DNA from: Piscicola geometra
Lineage: Eukaryota > Annelida > Clitellata > Hirudinida > Piscicolidae
Assembly: GCA_943735955.1 (NCBI GenBank)
Contig: OX030966.1
Location: 2,497,011-2,561,010 of the forward strand
Length of the DNA: 64,000 nt
Reading direction: 5' to 3'
The first letter of the stretch is position 1, and each line of letters begins with the position of its first letter. Position numbers and translations under genes: made by a program. Below the pieces are notes generated by a model. It saw nothing but the letters and a program-made list of their open reading frames with translations, searched no databases and had not been told where the DNA came from. This document shows positions 11,727 through 21,859 of the stretch, in pieces.

Positions 11727-11826
11727 GCCCCTGTAGTACCACCCCCGTAGTACCACCCTTGTAGTACCGCCCCTGTAGTACCGCCCCTGTAGTACCACCC
11801 TTGTAGTACCACCCCTGTAGTACCGC
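11727..11826. repeat. 15-bp tandem repeat, about 7 copies
   Basis: Unit CCCTGTAGTACCGCC with C/T and A/G variants (CCCTTGTAGTACCACC-like). It is markedly more GC-rich than its surroundings. Confidence 0.9.
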
Positions 11827-12093
11827 TTACATCTTACACTGGCAGTTATTCTTAACCAGATTAAATTTTAGACTGTTAATAACTATCGTTTGTGTTGACT
11901 GACGTCAAAATAATATTTCCTGATTACATATTAACACCTTCATTATGTGACTTTTATCATTAGTAATCCTTCTTATATAAAATATTTCTGCTAGGTAAAA
12001 GGATCGACTGATTTTGTCATAAGTTGTAAAATAATTATATTGTATGCGAAATTGCCTATTTCTACTACTTTTTTTATGAAAAATAAAATAGCG

Positions 12094-12384
12094 AAAAGAC
12101 GATTCCGCACAGAAGAAGCTAAAAAAACTAATCTTTGATGAAAGCAGCGACGAAAGCAGTGAGGATAATCGCATGAGTGACTGCGAAGAAGCTAGCAGCG
12201 AGTATGACACTGAAAAGAGTGACGGCCAGAAAGATAATACAAGTAATCAAGATGATCACATCAAATACTGTATGCCGAGTACAAGTAATACAGATAGGAG
12301 CACAAATGCTGATAGCAGTAATCACGACATATGATTATATCAATAACGATTCCGATGACGGAGCAGCGACAAATAGTAAAGGTG
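12094..12384 (+). pseudogene. Acidic, Ser/Asp-rich coding-like relic with one frameshift
   Basis: One frame stays open for about 79 codons (after a TAG at 12091) and reads as a strongly acidic protein with pieces such as FDESSDESSEDN and CEEASSEYDTEKSD, ending at TGA near 12332. Shifting frame there continues the same character (YDYINNDSDDGAATN) up to the AATC-repeat tail at 12390. Such acidic N-termini occur in transposase genes such as piggyBac-like ones and in many nuclear proteins, so family assignment is not possible. No start or downstream catalytic part was found. It was probably once coding. Confidence 0.4.
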
Positions 12385-12475
12385 GTGCTCTAATCAATCA
12401 ATCAATCAATCACTAAGAATTTATATAACGTCCTTTACTAAGCGAACAAAAGCGCTCAAATGTCGAAATGTAAAA
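12385..12475 (+). repeat. SINE-type 3' end with (AATC)n motif
   Basis: AATCAATCAATCAATC followed by TTTATATAACGTCC and later AAAAGCGCTCAAATG. The same AATC-tract plus short AT-rich spacer plus GCGC-containing word appears at 17368-17400 and 41608-41645, so it is a shared tail of a dispersed element. Confidence 0.6.
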
Positions 12476-13069
12476 GTATAAGAAAATATCCAGTTGATGC
12501 CCAAAGTTTGAACGTAATTATTATAAAACCTTTTTAAATTCTTGTTTTCTGGAATTTCTACTTTGGTGTCTTTTTTGACCCCATCCGTCTTTAGAAGATG
12601 CAAAAATTTGTCGTCGTTCTTGGGTAAATAAACTGGAAACTCAGAATCTCATCATAAGAAACGATTCAAGTCCTATTTTTGGTATACTCTCCGTTATTTA
12701 TTAAAATAAAGAAACATTTTAATTACGAATAAAATATAGAGAAAACTAAGTTTGATTCAATTTTATTAGACTGCATATGTGAGTCAGTGTTTAAGTAGAC
12801 AATTTTTTAAAGCAGCACAGCTAAGTCTTTATTTTCAGTAAAGAAAAGCTCTCATGACGGCACTAACAGACTATTATCCATTGTCGACAAAGACTTTTAA
12901 ACTTTAATTAATTGCATATAATCTCATCTTCAATCAATTCTAGGGAGATTTTGTAAGAGCACGCTGGGTGCGAAAATATTTATTAGTTCCAGCATTATGG
13001 AGGATACATGAATTTTCCTTAACTGACCTTAGAAATCTAAGGAAACTTCAGAGAAGACAAGTTTTCTAT
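12476..13069. other. Non-coding stretch
   Basis: No gene or repeat recognised. Confidence 0.4.
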
Positions 13070-14720
13070 TCAAACCCTACTTGAAGATAAGGAGAAAAAT
13101 GAAAACATTTAGGAGCACGAGCAAAAAGACGAGCTGCACAATTAAAGACTTTATTTAGAGGAGCTAAAGTAGTATCAGGGAGGCAATAGTAAAGAGAGTT
13201 GCATTAATCCATCCTGGAGAGAACTAGAGAAGATACAAGAAGCTGCTAAGTAGGATCATCAAGAAAAGGAAGAAGCTGTTTAATACAATAAATTTGAAAA
13301 TAAAATTTAGAAACAGATAGAATCGAAGATAAAACCAAGGCTACGTATAGAAGAGAAGGGTTTAGAGATAATGAGAAAGGGGGAAGCAAAACTAAAGAAG
13401 GAAGGGATAGTAAAGATTTGAATTTTTTATTTAAATAGATGAGTTCAATTTTATCAGAATTAAGCTCGAAAAACATAGATGAAGCTCAAGAAATTATAGA
13501 TTGAAGACAGAGAGTTATTTTATTAACAGCAAGGTCAAGAGTAGAGTCAGTGAAAGATGTGAAAGATATAGGATATATAGGAGTCATCAGCATTTATTTC
13601 TTCATCTTCCTTAGATAGTCAAATTAACCGACTTGATGAGACTTAAATACTTTAAACACGTTTTTTTATCTTTGGTTGTAACTGTCTATCTGTCTATGAA
13701 ATGGATTTTTTTTTTAAATTCCAATGAAAGACATAATAATTTCACACTTTATTAAAAATAAAAAGTAACAATAAATAATAAATTTTCACAGTTACATTGA
13801 CAGTTAATTATTTTAAATTGCATTATCAATAATGGTCGAATCAATTGTTGATGTTTGGTGATGGACGCCTCCGAAATGTTGCAAACAAACGAATGATTTA
13901 TTCGATTTCCCAATTTTTTTATCGAAGTTTCAGAACTTAAAATCAACAATTCATCTAAATTTATTTTATCAATTTTTAAAACACTTTTATTCATATTCAA
14001 TTTTTTGCCATTGTTATCGAGATTGTTAATGAAATAATTTAATATAACTTAAAACTAACAAATGATTATAATAACTTGACACAAACACCTAACTTTCAAC
14101 AAAATTTGACTATCTAAGGAAGATGAAGAAATAATATTAGGTAGTTCAGAGGTGTCGAGAATAAAAAGTAAGGGTCCAAGGATTGAGGCCTGTGGAACAC
14201 CATAAGATAAAGAAACAGACGGAAAATGAAAAGATTCTATTGATACATTGGAAGTTCGCTCAGAAAGATATGATTTAAGCCAGATAAGGGAAGACCCAAA
14301 ATATTAAAAGAATCTAAAACATTTAGTAAAAGAGCATGATCAACAGAGATATATTGAAGTTTGATATCTCTTCTAATAAACCTTCTGACTTTTATGTTTC
14401 TAAGTTTCTTGAAATTCTTTCTCTTTTTTATTTATCTCAAAGCTGTAATTTTCCTACTCATGCACTTTTATAATACTTTATAATAATTTTGTAATTCTTT
14501 TGACTTTGTAACTTCTTCGAATTATAATAAAATTTATAATTTAATTTATATTTAACTTTAAGTTAAAGTCTCCAAGAATATAAAATGGACAAGATTAAGA
14601 ATAAAAGAGCTCAGAGAGGTCATGAAAATCATCTAAAAATTGAGGTAAGGAACTGTTTGAATGTCTATAAATAGCAGTGGGTCTCATTTGAATTAAATAT
14701 CGGATAAGTAGTAAGAGTGT
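13070..14720 (-). mobile_element. Decayed non-LTR retrotransposon (CR1/L2-like), rearranged
   Basis: Read on the minus strand, the endonuclease region survives at about 14690-14565 (HSNSSLPQFLDDF..ILGDFN). Reverse transcriptase follows: VDHALLLNVLDSFN near 14340, YGVPQASILGPLLF at about 14213-14170, a catalytic-loop remnant NADDS near 13594-13580, and thumb/C-terminal motifs (LVLSRMD, LPDTTLAPLNKV, AARLFARAPK) at about 13237-13110. Many stops and frameshifts make it inactive. Two rearrangements are visible. The next endonuclease piece (FLEILSLFYLSQSCNFPTH, 14408-14466) lies on the opposite strand, so a segment of roughly 14350-14560 is inverted. About 0.5 kb is also inserted between the GVPQ and ADD boxes (13597-14130). 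It separates the intact PAN-like gene from its dead copy. Confidence 0.8.
13593..14133. repeat. Inverted repeat pair bounding an insertion in the LINE relic
   Basis: TTCTTCATCTTCCTTAGATA plus GTCAAATT (about 13597-13624) recurs as its reverse complement at about 14104-14131. The arms correspond to the LINE's own sequence just downstream of its GVPQ box, so one arm is an inverted duplicate. The enclosed 0.48 kb is AT-rich, with an unrecognised 82-codon minus-strand frame (14000-13752). Confidence 0.7.
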
Positions 14721-14997
14721 AAAAAAATAGATAAGTTTGAATTTCTAGACACCATAGAGTACCTTTTATCACTTTGTTTTTAAAAAATTTAAATGAAAAA
14801 ATCAAAGTTTACTTGATTTATTTGCAGATTAAACATTTTTTAAATTGTGAAGAAGCTTAATTTTGAAGCGACGAACTACTAAAAGTAGTTGTAAATGTTA
14901 AAAAAGAAAATGAACTACCATAAGTTCAAATATGTTCAATACGAATGTTCCATTCCACTCATCTATTAGATTCTAGTTTAATTAGACATGATCATTC

Positions 14998-16413
14998 TCA
15001 TGGTTTTCCACTCTGACAATGTTGTTCCAGGTGGTAGTAGGCCACGTGCTCGTTCGCCTCGGTGACTACTTTTCCTGATATGGCCCCCGTCATGATGTGA
15101 CATTCCTTCTTCTCGCTGTTCCATTTGTAAAAGTTACAAACGTCTGTTTCCATACACTGTACTCTGCAACCATAATCAGAACCAGCTTCTTTTTTCTCCA
15201 ACTGGTCAAAGGTCTTGTCTTCCATGTCGGTCCTTGTCCAGCATGTCTCAACTGTAGGTTGATTTCCAACACTTAATTATTTTAAAAAAAATTAATTAAA
15301 AAAGGTTTTTTTCTGACATACGTTTGCACAAGTCCCGCAGTCTATAGATATCTCCTTTTAGAAACTCTCCAGGCAGAAGAACTTTTGTGGTTTGGATGTA
15401 GCAGGTGTCGTTAGAGAAGGCTTGATAGGAGCAGTAACTGGTTTCCAAACATAAAAACCTGAATGAATAGGTGGCCAAATCTTAAATTAATCGATTCTCA
15501 GCCTAATGGTTTTGGATTCAATTCTTAAAAGATAGGACCTAACTATAAGCATAAGCGTTAATGAAACTTTTTCTCATACTTGGTGTTATGAGCTATTGCA
15601 GCATTGCTTGGTATTATTATCTTTATAAATTATAATACAAACCTGCAGTGCTTTTCGTCATCTGCCTTAACAACCACCAAATTGGTCCATTGACTGTCGG
15701 ACTTTGACCAGCACCCGCTTCCTGGAAATTTTAAGTCCACATTCAAACGGATGAACGGTTAGCCAAATGTGCAACAACCTTCGGCTTGACCAGTGGTCAA
15801 TAGTTCTAAGTTCAACTAATGCCTTATTAGTCTATAGAAGCGAAATAAATTTCATAGCCTCAGAGGCCTAGTAGCTCGTACGGGTTATACGTCAATATAA
15901 TGATGATCTTCATTTTTATTTGTAAAAGTTTTGTAATTTTTATTCTTATCTTTTTCATTAGAAACCAGTAAAAGTTTATATTCTTTTAAAACCCACCTCG
16001 ACATTCTTCTTTCAAAAAGAAAGTGTCTTCATTATCTCTCGCTGTGAGTAGACTCGGGTCTGGCTTGTTACTATTCAAGGCGCGCCAGCATACGTCACTA
16101 ACGGAAAAGACAGAGCAATCACCATGAACTTGATCGTTGTCGAAGCAGTGAGCCCTGCATCGGTATGAAGCACTCACTTTGACGTGGAGAAGTTCAGGGT
16201 AGGCTTTGCCTTCCATCACTTCCCAGCAAGATTCACTGACGCCGCCTGAATAAAATGTGTTCCTTTTAGGAGCAGTTTATTCAAAAAAATTACTGATGCT
16301 TTAAAACTGATTTTAATTGTCTCTTAATAAGTATTGCAGAAGACTTTCAAACCTTTGCAGTTACACACTGCATGAGCGAGAATGAGAAAGACGACGTTGG
16401 CGTAAAAACTCAT
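14998..16413 (-). CDS. Secreted protein with three PAN/apple-like domains, 5 exons, 259 aa
   Basis: Exons: 16413-16353, 16245-15997, 15721-15643, 15458-15322, 15251-14998. Summed length is 780 nt, phases (1,1,2,1) agree at every junction, and all introns are GT..AG. Exon 1 encodes a signal peptide (hydrophobic VVFLILAHA). Three domains follow, each opening with Cys-Trp and carrying six cysteines with a shared C-R-x-x-C: domain 1 C27, 50, 54, 64, 73, 102; domain 2 C107, 129, 133, 139, 149, 174; domain 3 C179, 204, 208, 214, 226, 254. The spacing fits PAN/apple folds, which bind proteins or sugars outside cells. Domains 1 and 3 are single exons bounded by phase-1 introns; domain 2 is split by a phase-2 intron. 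No protease, lectin or membrane segment is attached. The ligand is unknown. Nothing is broken, so it is probably the functional parent of copies B and C. Exact family name is less certain than the gene model. Confidence 0.87.
15752..15925 (+). mobile_element. tRNA-derived SINE (family 1), intronic in the intact PAN-like gene
   Basis: Head GAACGGTTAGCCAAATG, body GCCTCAGAGGCC..CGGGTTATACG and AT-rich tail, antisense to the host gene in the intron between exons 2 and 3. It is orthologous in position to the SINE in copy B. Confidence 0.8.
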
Positions 16414-16572
16414 TCTCGTATAGTTTGTGTAGTTCAATGATTTAAACTGTAAAAACCTTTTGCTTTGAAAGATATTTTCGCCAAAATCTCGTGTTATTTA
16501 TAGAGCTAAAACTTTTCAAGATTTCAAATCAATATGAAGACTCTTCATTTTTAATTTTTTTTCTGACTTTTC

Positions 16573-16612
16573 ACAATGAAACCTTTGTATATATAGACAA
16601 AGGTTTCATTGT
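16573..16612. repeat. Perfect hairpin, 16-bp arms, 8-base loop
   Basis: ACAATGAAACCTTTGT, loop ATATATAG, then ACAAAGGTTTCATTGT. It lies about 160 bp upstream of the PAN-like gene's start codon, so it could be promoter-proximal, but no function can be assigned. Confidence 0.85.
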
Positions 16613-16619
16613 GGAATCG

Positions 16620-17175
16620 TCTACAGACTTTGTGACTATACATAATTATATGGGTTAACCCAGATTTGACTACAGACTTCGTGTCTTTCAATACTAACTT
16701 ATTTTATTTATTTAATTTTTTAAAAATATAATAACATTAAAAACTATATTTCAACTTTACTTAAAACATATAGAGATTTCTATTGCGCAGGGTTATTAAA
16801 TATTGCAAAATATGGAGTGAAATCTGCATTTTAAAATGCAACTTATCTGACAACCTTAAGTTGGTAAAAGAAAACTGATTTAATATTTGAAATCAGCACC
16901 TCAAGTCATTAGTATTTCAAAAGTCTTACGTTAATTAAGAATTAAGAAAATTATTATTCATATAAATAAATTTATAGAAAATGAATTATTATTCATCGAA
17001 TTAATTTTCTAATACCATAATTTTATTTTCATTTATGATATATACAAACCAATTCGATTAGAAATTTTAGATAATTCCCACTTGCTTTGTGATATAATGG
17101 ATATCTAGAACTAACATGTTACATCTAGAATTACATGGTTTAGTATATTGAAACCCAAAGCATAATATTGAGCAG
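16620..17175. other. AT-rich upstream region of the PAN-like gene
   Basis: No gene recognised. The promoter is presumably within the first few hundred bases, but no TATA or initiator could be assigned with confidence. Confidence 0.3.
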
Positions 17176-17179
17176 CGAT

Positions 17180-17490
17180 AGTGTTATGGCTAAGATGGAG
17201 ATGGCTTAGATAGTAAACGTCGGACTTGCGACTCAAAGGTTTCCTGTTCGACTCCCTTACAACCAACCGTTAACTATCATATACATAGTGTCTATGATGC
17301 GGTGTTTGCGACGTATGCATTGAAAGATGTGTACATCGTGTGGAATGGCGCCTCTGGCGCATATCAATCAATCAATCAAATAGATTTCTATAGCGCTCTT
17401 TCTTCAAATTCAATATTACCATGGTTCCTAAAACAGTTTTAACATCTGCGTCTGTCAGGCTGTGAATAATGCAAACCCAAAAAAAACACC
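17180..17490 (+). mobile_element. tRNA-derived SINE (family 2) with AATC tail
   Basis: An A-box-like TGGCTTAGA at 17202-17210 and a B-box GTTCGACTCCC at 17245-17255 are spaced as in a tRNA-type pol III promoter. The stretch between them (CGTCGGACTTGCGACTC) looks like an anticodon arm. An unrelated body follows, then (AATC)n at about 17366-17380 and a GCGC-containing word near 17394. Sequence to about 17490 continues with the dispersed repeat also seen, inverted, at 6846. There is no CCA-ready acceptor stem, so it is not a functional tRNA gene. Confidence 0.7.
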
Positions 17491-19460
17491 GGCTCGTTAC
17501 TCCGAACTTCGTGATTCCGGTTCCTGTCATCGTCTTGTTTCTAAAATGAAAACAAGGTGGAACTTCATCGTGAATTAAAAAGCTAGAAGAAAAAACTTGA
17601 AAAAAAATGCCAACGCTAATAGCACGGAGATATGGTGGAGAAAGAAATAAGAATAGTATTTAGAGTATATTATTAGCAATGTTACTCGATTTTAAACGCG
17701 TTTTCATTTTTAAATGTCAAAAATTATAATTTTTATTTTTAAACAAAGTAACAATTTTAAAAAGTTAAAATTTTGTTTTTTTTTAAACATTTGGATATGT
17801 CATAATGTATTTAATTCTTTAAATAATCTTTACGGTCAACTAGTTAGCATTGCATCTCATTTTTATAATATATAAAATAAAATTCAATAAAATACAACAT
17901 ATAATTTTTTAACATAGCGATATCCCTAACGAGCTTCAAGACCAATGGAAAAAGGTAATTGTATTTTATTTATAACTCAAGTTTTGCTAGAAAAAAGTTC
18001 AACTTTTTTATTTTGAAGAATTTTGCTAAACATCTCATTTCAAAAGTAAAGATTTATTTTTAAAAAATAAATGAGTTACCTTTTGAAGTACTTCATTTTT
18101 AAAAACCCAATTTTAAGAAAGGTTTTTTGGAGAAGATTTTCTATGAGGAACATACAAGATAATTTTTTCAATTGAAAGGAAGAAAAATTATCTTGAAGAA
18201 ACATAAAACGTTTTTCAAATCGTATATTAAGAATCTAATTTGCAAATTGAAAACAAGAAAAGTTAACAAAAACTAATGTTACTGTATACTAAAAAGCATT
18301 TCAAATAGTTTATTGAGATTTTAACATTCAATACTATCGTTTATTATTATTCTCGAGAGGCTCTGAAAGGGTTTGGTTAGTAATGGCTGTCAGAGACTTC
18401 TATGAGTCATAGTCATAGTAAAAGGTTTTACCAAGTCGAGCGTAGGTACTGGTTGTAAATTGTATAACTTTTAATTAGAAACTAAAATGTGTATTAGAGC
18501 TTAAATTCTTGTTCATCTAGAATCTAATGCAAGTTGATGTTATACTTCGATAGAAAGGATTTGCTTGTATCTATGGCGGACTTGGTGCTAGGTAGTTGGA
18601 AGAAGTGATTTAAGAGGATTTGAGGGTTTGAGCTATTAAGAAAAAAATGTTTACCGATGAATTAGGCACATAGTGAGAAGAAATTTTTTTTAAAATTAAC
18701 TATCTACAAAGACTACAATAACTACCAATGCAAAGAGAAATATTTAAAAAACAAAAAGACACCACTAAAACTTTTAAAATCATGTCTGAAACGAGGAAAA
18801 AACAAAACACGTTTGAATTCCAAGTTGCTCTATAGACATTGGTAATGGCTAAAAACGTGCTGAAGCTTTTAAAAAACTAATGAAACTTGACCGTGCAGCC
18901 GGAAAACCTTTTAAAAAGAAAAAAGTATAAGTTTTAAAATCACTTTTTGGAGAGATAAAGCTAGAAATATAGAAAATACGTTGTTTTTGCAAAAGACAAT
19001 ATTAAAGCTGAATCATGGGTAATTGAACTTTCTAAACTGCTCAACCCTACCACAAAAATGTCAGTTTATAAAACAAATAAGACAGGATAACAAATGTTTA
19101 TAAAGACTATTAGTTTTAATCAAAACAAATACTAGCAATTAAAGTATTATTTTGTTAATTATATTTAACCATGCTAAATAATTATGAAATTTTAAAGAGA
19201 AATAATGAAAAAGCCCACAAACAAAGAAGAATATTAAAGACGTAATAATGAAATATGTAGCGCTTAATTTTGCGTGAAAAGCTCCGTAGAAAGACGCGGA
19301 ATGCCTGGGGGATGGAAATTTAAATGGAATGTTTTTGTCTTATATTAACTAAAGTTAATTTTCATTTATGTGCTCCGAAAGTTTTCAGAATTAGGTTTCT
19401 TATTTCAAACCCGTAATGTATTGTATCTATAATATGATAATAATAATAATAATAATAAAA
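17491..19460. other. AT-rich non-coding stretch
   Basis: No exon, repeat array or mobile element recognised. Confidence 0.4.
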
Positions 19461-19463
19461 ATA

Positions 19464-19673
19464 ATGACGAGCATTATTATAGTGTCGTATAACCCGAACG
19501 GGCTTCTAGGCCACTTAGGTTGCATATTTCATTTGCGCCTTTGGGTTACTAGGGCATTGGTTGCACTTGAACCTAGGATATTTCATTATTGGTAAGGCCG
19601 AGAGTCGTTGCCGACTCAGCTACCCGTTCACCCACTCAGCTACCCGTTCACCCACTCAGCTACCCGTTCACCC
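19464..19673 (-). mobile_element. tRNA-derived SINE (family 1) with triplicated head end
   Basis: Read on the minus strand: a head with GGGTAGCTGAGT (A-box), a CCTAGGTTCAAGTGCAACC B-box, a body with TGGCCTAGAAGCCC and GGGTTATACG, then an (ATT)n tail (AAT run at 19440-19460 on the plus strand). The head end is triplicated: 20-bp units at 19613-19632, 19633-19652 and 19653-19672. Confidence 0.85.
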
Positions 19674-20920
19674 ATCTATCTATCTAATGTGTTTGTTCCT
19701 GTCACTGAAAATTTTTTTCTTTGATTAATAATACATTTATTTTTATTTTTATATTACTTTTTTTCCAGAATCTAGTGTTTTTGCTTCATCCTTTGTTTTC
19801 CCATGCAAATATTATTGTGTTATCTTGCTTGGATCCTTGTTACTTTCTTCAGAAAGCTCTTTATGATACCACTTATCATACCATAACTTTCAAGTGTGTT
19901 CCTTGTCCACTCTTTAAAACGTCGAATTATTTGATCACACCTTTCTTTCACTTTTCATTACTTGAAAAATATATAAGATTTTGAAACTAACACAAATATT
20001 ATCATAAAATTGATTCAATTCATCGTTTTACTATTTTTATTTTTCAAACACCACTACATTTTCAGCTTTCGTTATCACTTTTTTTAAAAAAATTCACTTT
20101 TTTCACGGAAAGAATCGTCATGAAATTTTGAATGTGGATTAGAATGTCCAGAATAAAACTATAATTATTAAACTTAACGCATATAGTTTCAAAATGTGCC
20201 ATTTAATAACATAATTCAAATTTTAAAAATTTAGGCCTTTATCTCAAAGACAAGTAACTCCTCAGTGAAGTCAAACTTCCTGATTAATACAAATCTTCCA
20301 GTTATTAACTATTTTTGCCAATGACAGTGTTTAAGACGCTTTTGACTTAAATTGACTTTTTAAATTATTGTTTTATAATGTTCCATGTTTGTAAAAAATT
20401 AATATTATTTTATGTTGCTTACAAACTGCCTTGAAACGTCATTTTGTTGTCCTTTTTCTTCAAACTTTAAAATTTTCGTTTTAAAGTTCAAGAATTTTAC
20501 TTTCATTCAAATTTTTTTTTTCTTCTTTTTTAATAAATTTTTCTTAATTTATTTTCCCTTAAAAATTTGAAGATGGAGAAAGTCAATAATGAAAAAAAGT
20601 CTAACAAGTTGTTAGTCTCTTCTTTTTTTCTAACTTTATCTCCAAAACCATGAGCTATTAAACCAGTTACACGATCATCAACAGACGTTTGGTAGATTGG
20701 CCAGTTAATTGAATATCTTGGATTTGAACTTTCCAGAAAGTTTTTTGCCTAAATGTGGTCAAGTTTTAAGACGGTTCTTTTTTTGACTTGTAAGTAAAAA
20801 ATCAAAATCTTTCAATTAGCCTTTTCAAAAAAATGTACGCAAACATTCATTTCCCACAAAAGCTTATTGCTGTCTCAAAACTTTATCAAAATTGCATTTT
20901 TTCATGATAAACTTAGTTTA
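19674..20920. other. AT-rich non-coding stretch between two SINE copies
   Basis: No gene recognised. The 19721-19984 plus-strand frame is low-complexity and hydrophobic, with no motif. Confidence 0.4.
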
Positions 20921-20922
20921 TA

Positions 20923-21083
20923 ATGACGAGCATTATTATAGTGGCGTATAACCCGAACGGGCTTCTAGGCCACTTAGGCTGCATATTTTTATTTGCATCT
21001 TTGGGTTACTAGGGCATTGGTTGCACTTGAACCTAGGACCTTTCAGTATTGGTCAAGCCGAGAATAGTTGCCGATTCGGCTAC
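20923..21083 (-). mobile_element. tRNA-derived SINE (family 1)
   Basis: A close copy of the SINE at 19.5 kb in the same orientation. The 3' GACGAGCATTATTATAGTGG edge, the body and the B-box are well preserved. The head is cut at GCTAC, directly beside the MITE-like stretch that follows. Confidence 0.85.
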
Positions 21084-21745
21084 ACGTGATGGGTAACTAA
21101 TTAAATATTTGTAGTTAAATTATAACTATTTTTCCACTAAAAATAAGTAGTTTAATTTTAAATTATAAACTTATTTTGGAGAATAGTTAACTAAATAGTA
21201 TAAAAATAGTATAACTTTTTCGAAATATTTTGCCACTATTTTTGTGTCACTTATTGATAAGCAGAATCTAAAGCAGCATTAACGCTGTAACATAAAAGAA
21301 CCATTAAAACCCTGTATTTAATAATTAAAAAACATTATGTTCAATTTTAAACAGTAAATTCAGCAATATCTTGATTTTAAAATACTTTTATAGTTTTATA
21401 TTGTCAGTTTAACTTTATACAGTACACTCATCTAATCCAAACACTATCTTGTCCAGAGTTTCATCCGATAGTGGCGTGCACTCAAAACTTGTTAATCAAC
21501 TCTGAAAAAGGCAATGAGTAAAACCAAAAACTTTAAATGTAATTAGCTTAAAAAATATGGAAAAATTCAACAGTATTGCCTTTTTCAGTCTAAATTTCAA
21601 ATAAACTATTTAGTTGGCAATAAAATATGTTAGTTAAACTTTCATTTAATTAAACTGTATTTTTTTAGTTAAACTATGCAGGAAACTACAAAAAAAAGTT
21701 AAACTACTGGTTAGCAACTATTTAGTTGAACTATGCCCACCACTG
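21083..21745. mobile_element. MITE-like AT-rich element (hAT-type ends)
   Basis: The right end reads, outward to inward on the minus strand, CAGTGGTGGGCATAGTTCAA. The left end CACGTGATGGGTAACTAATT is a diverged counterpart. The interior is rich in repeated TTAGTTAAACTAT-type words. The end sequence resembles hAT termini. No matching 8-bp duplication was found, so the boundaries are tentative. Confidence 0.45.
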
Positions 21746-21859
21746 GTAATCAGCCAAAACAGGACTGTTCTGAGTTAATCAAGCTCTGGAAAGTACTTTC
21801 TATATTGATGAAACTGTCCCTCTTAGTCCACCAAGAAGATATCACCGCGCAAGGTGGAA

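Noticed and set aside
17195..17265. Functional tRNA gene
   Set aside because: A- and B-box-like words are present but no acceptor stem pairs, and the sequence continues into a SINE body and tail.
21083..21745. Well-defined hAT MITE with target duplication
   Set aside because: The right terminus is convincing but the left is diverged and no 8-bp duplication could be matched, so it is kept only as a tentative feature.
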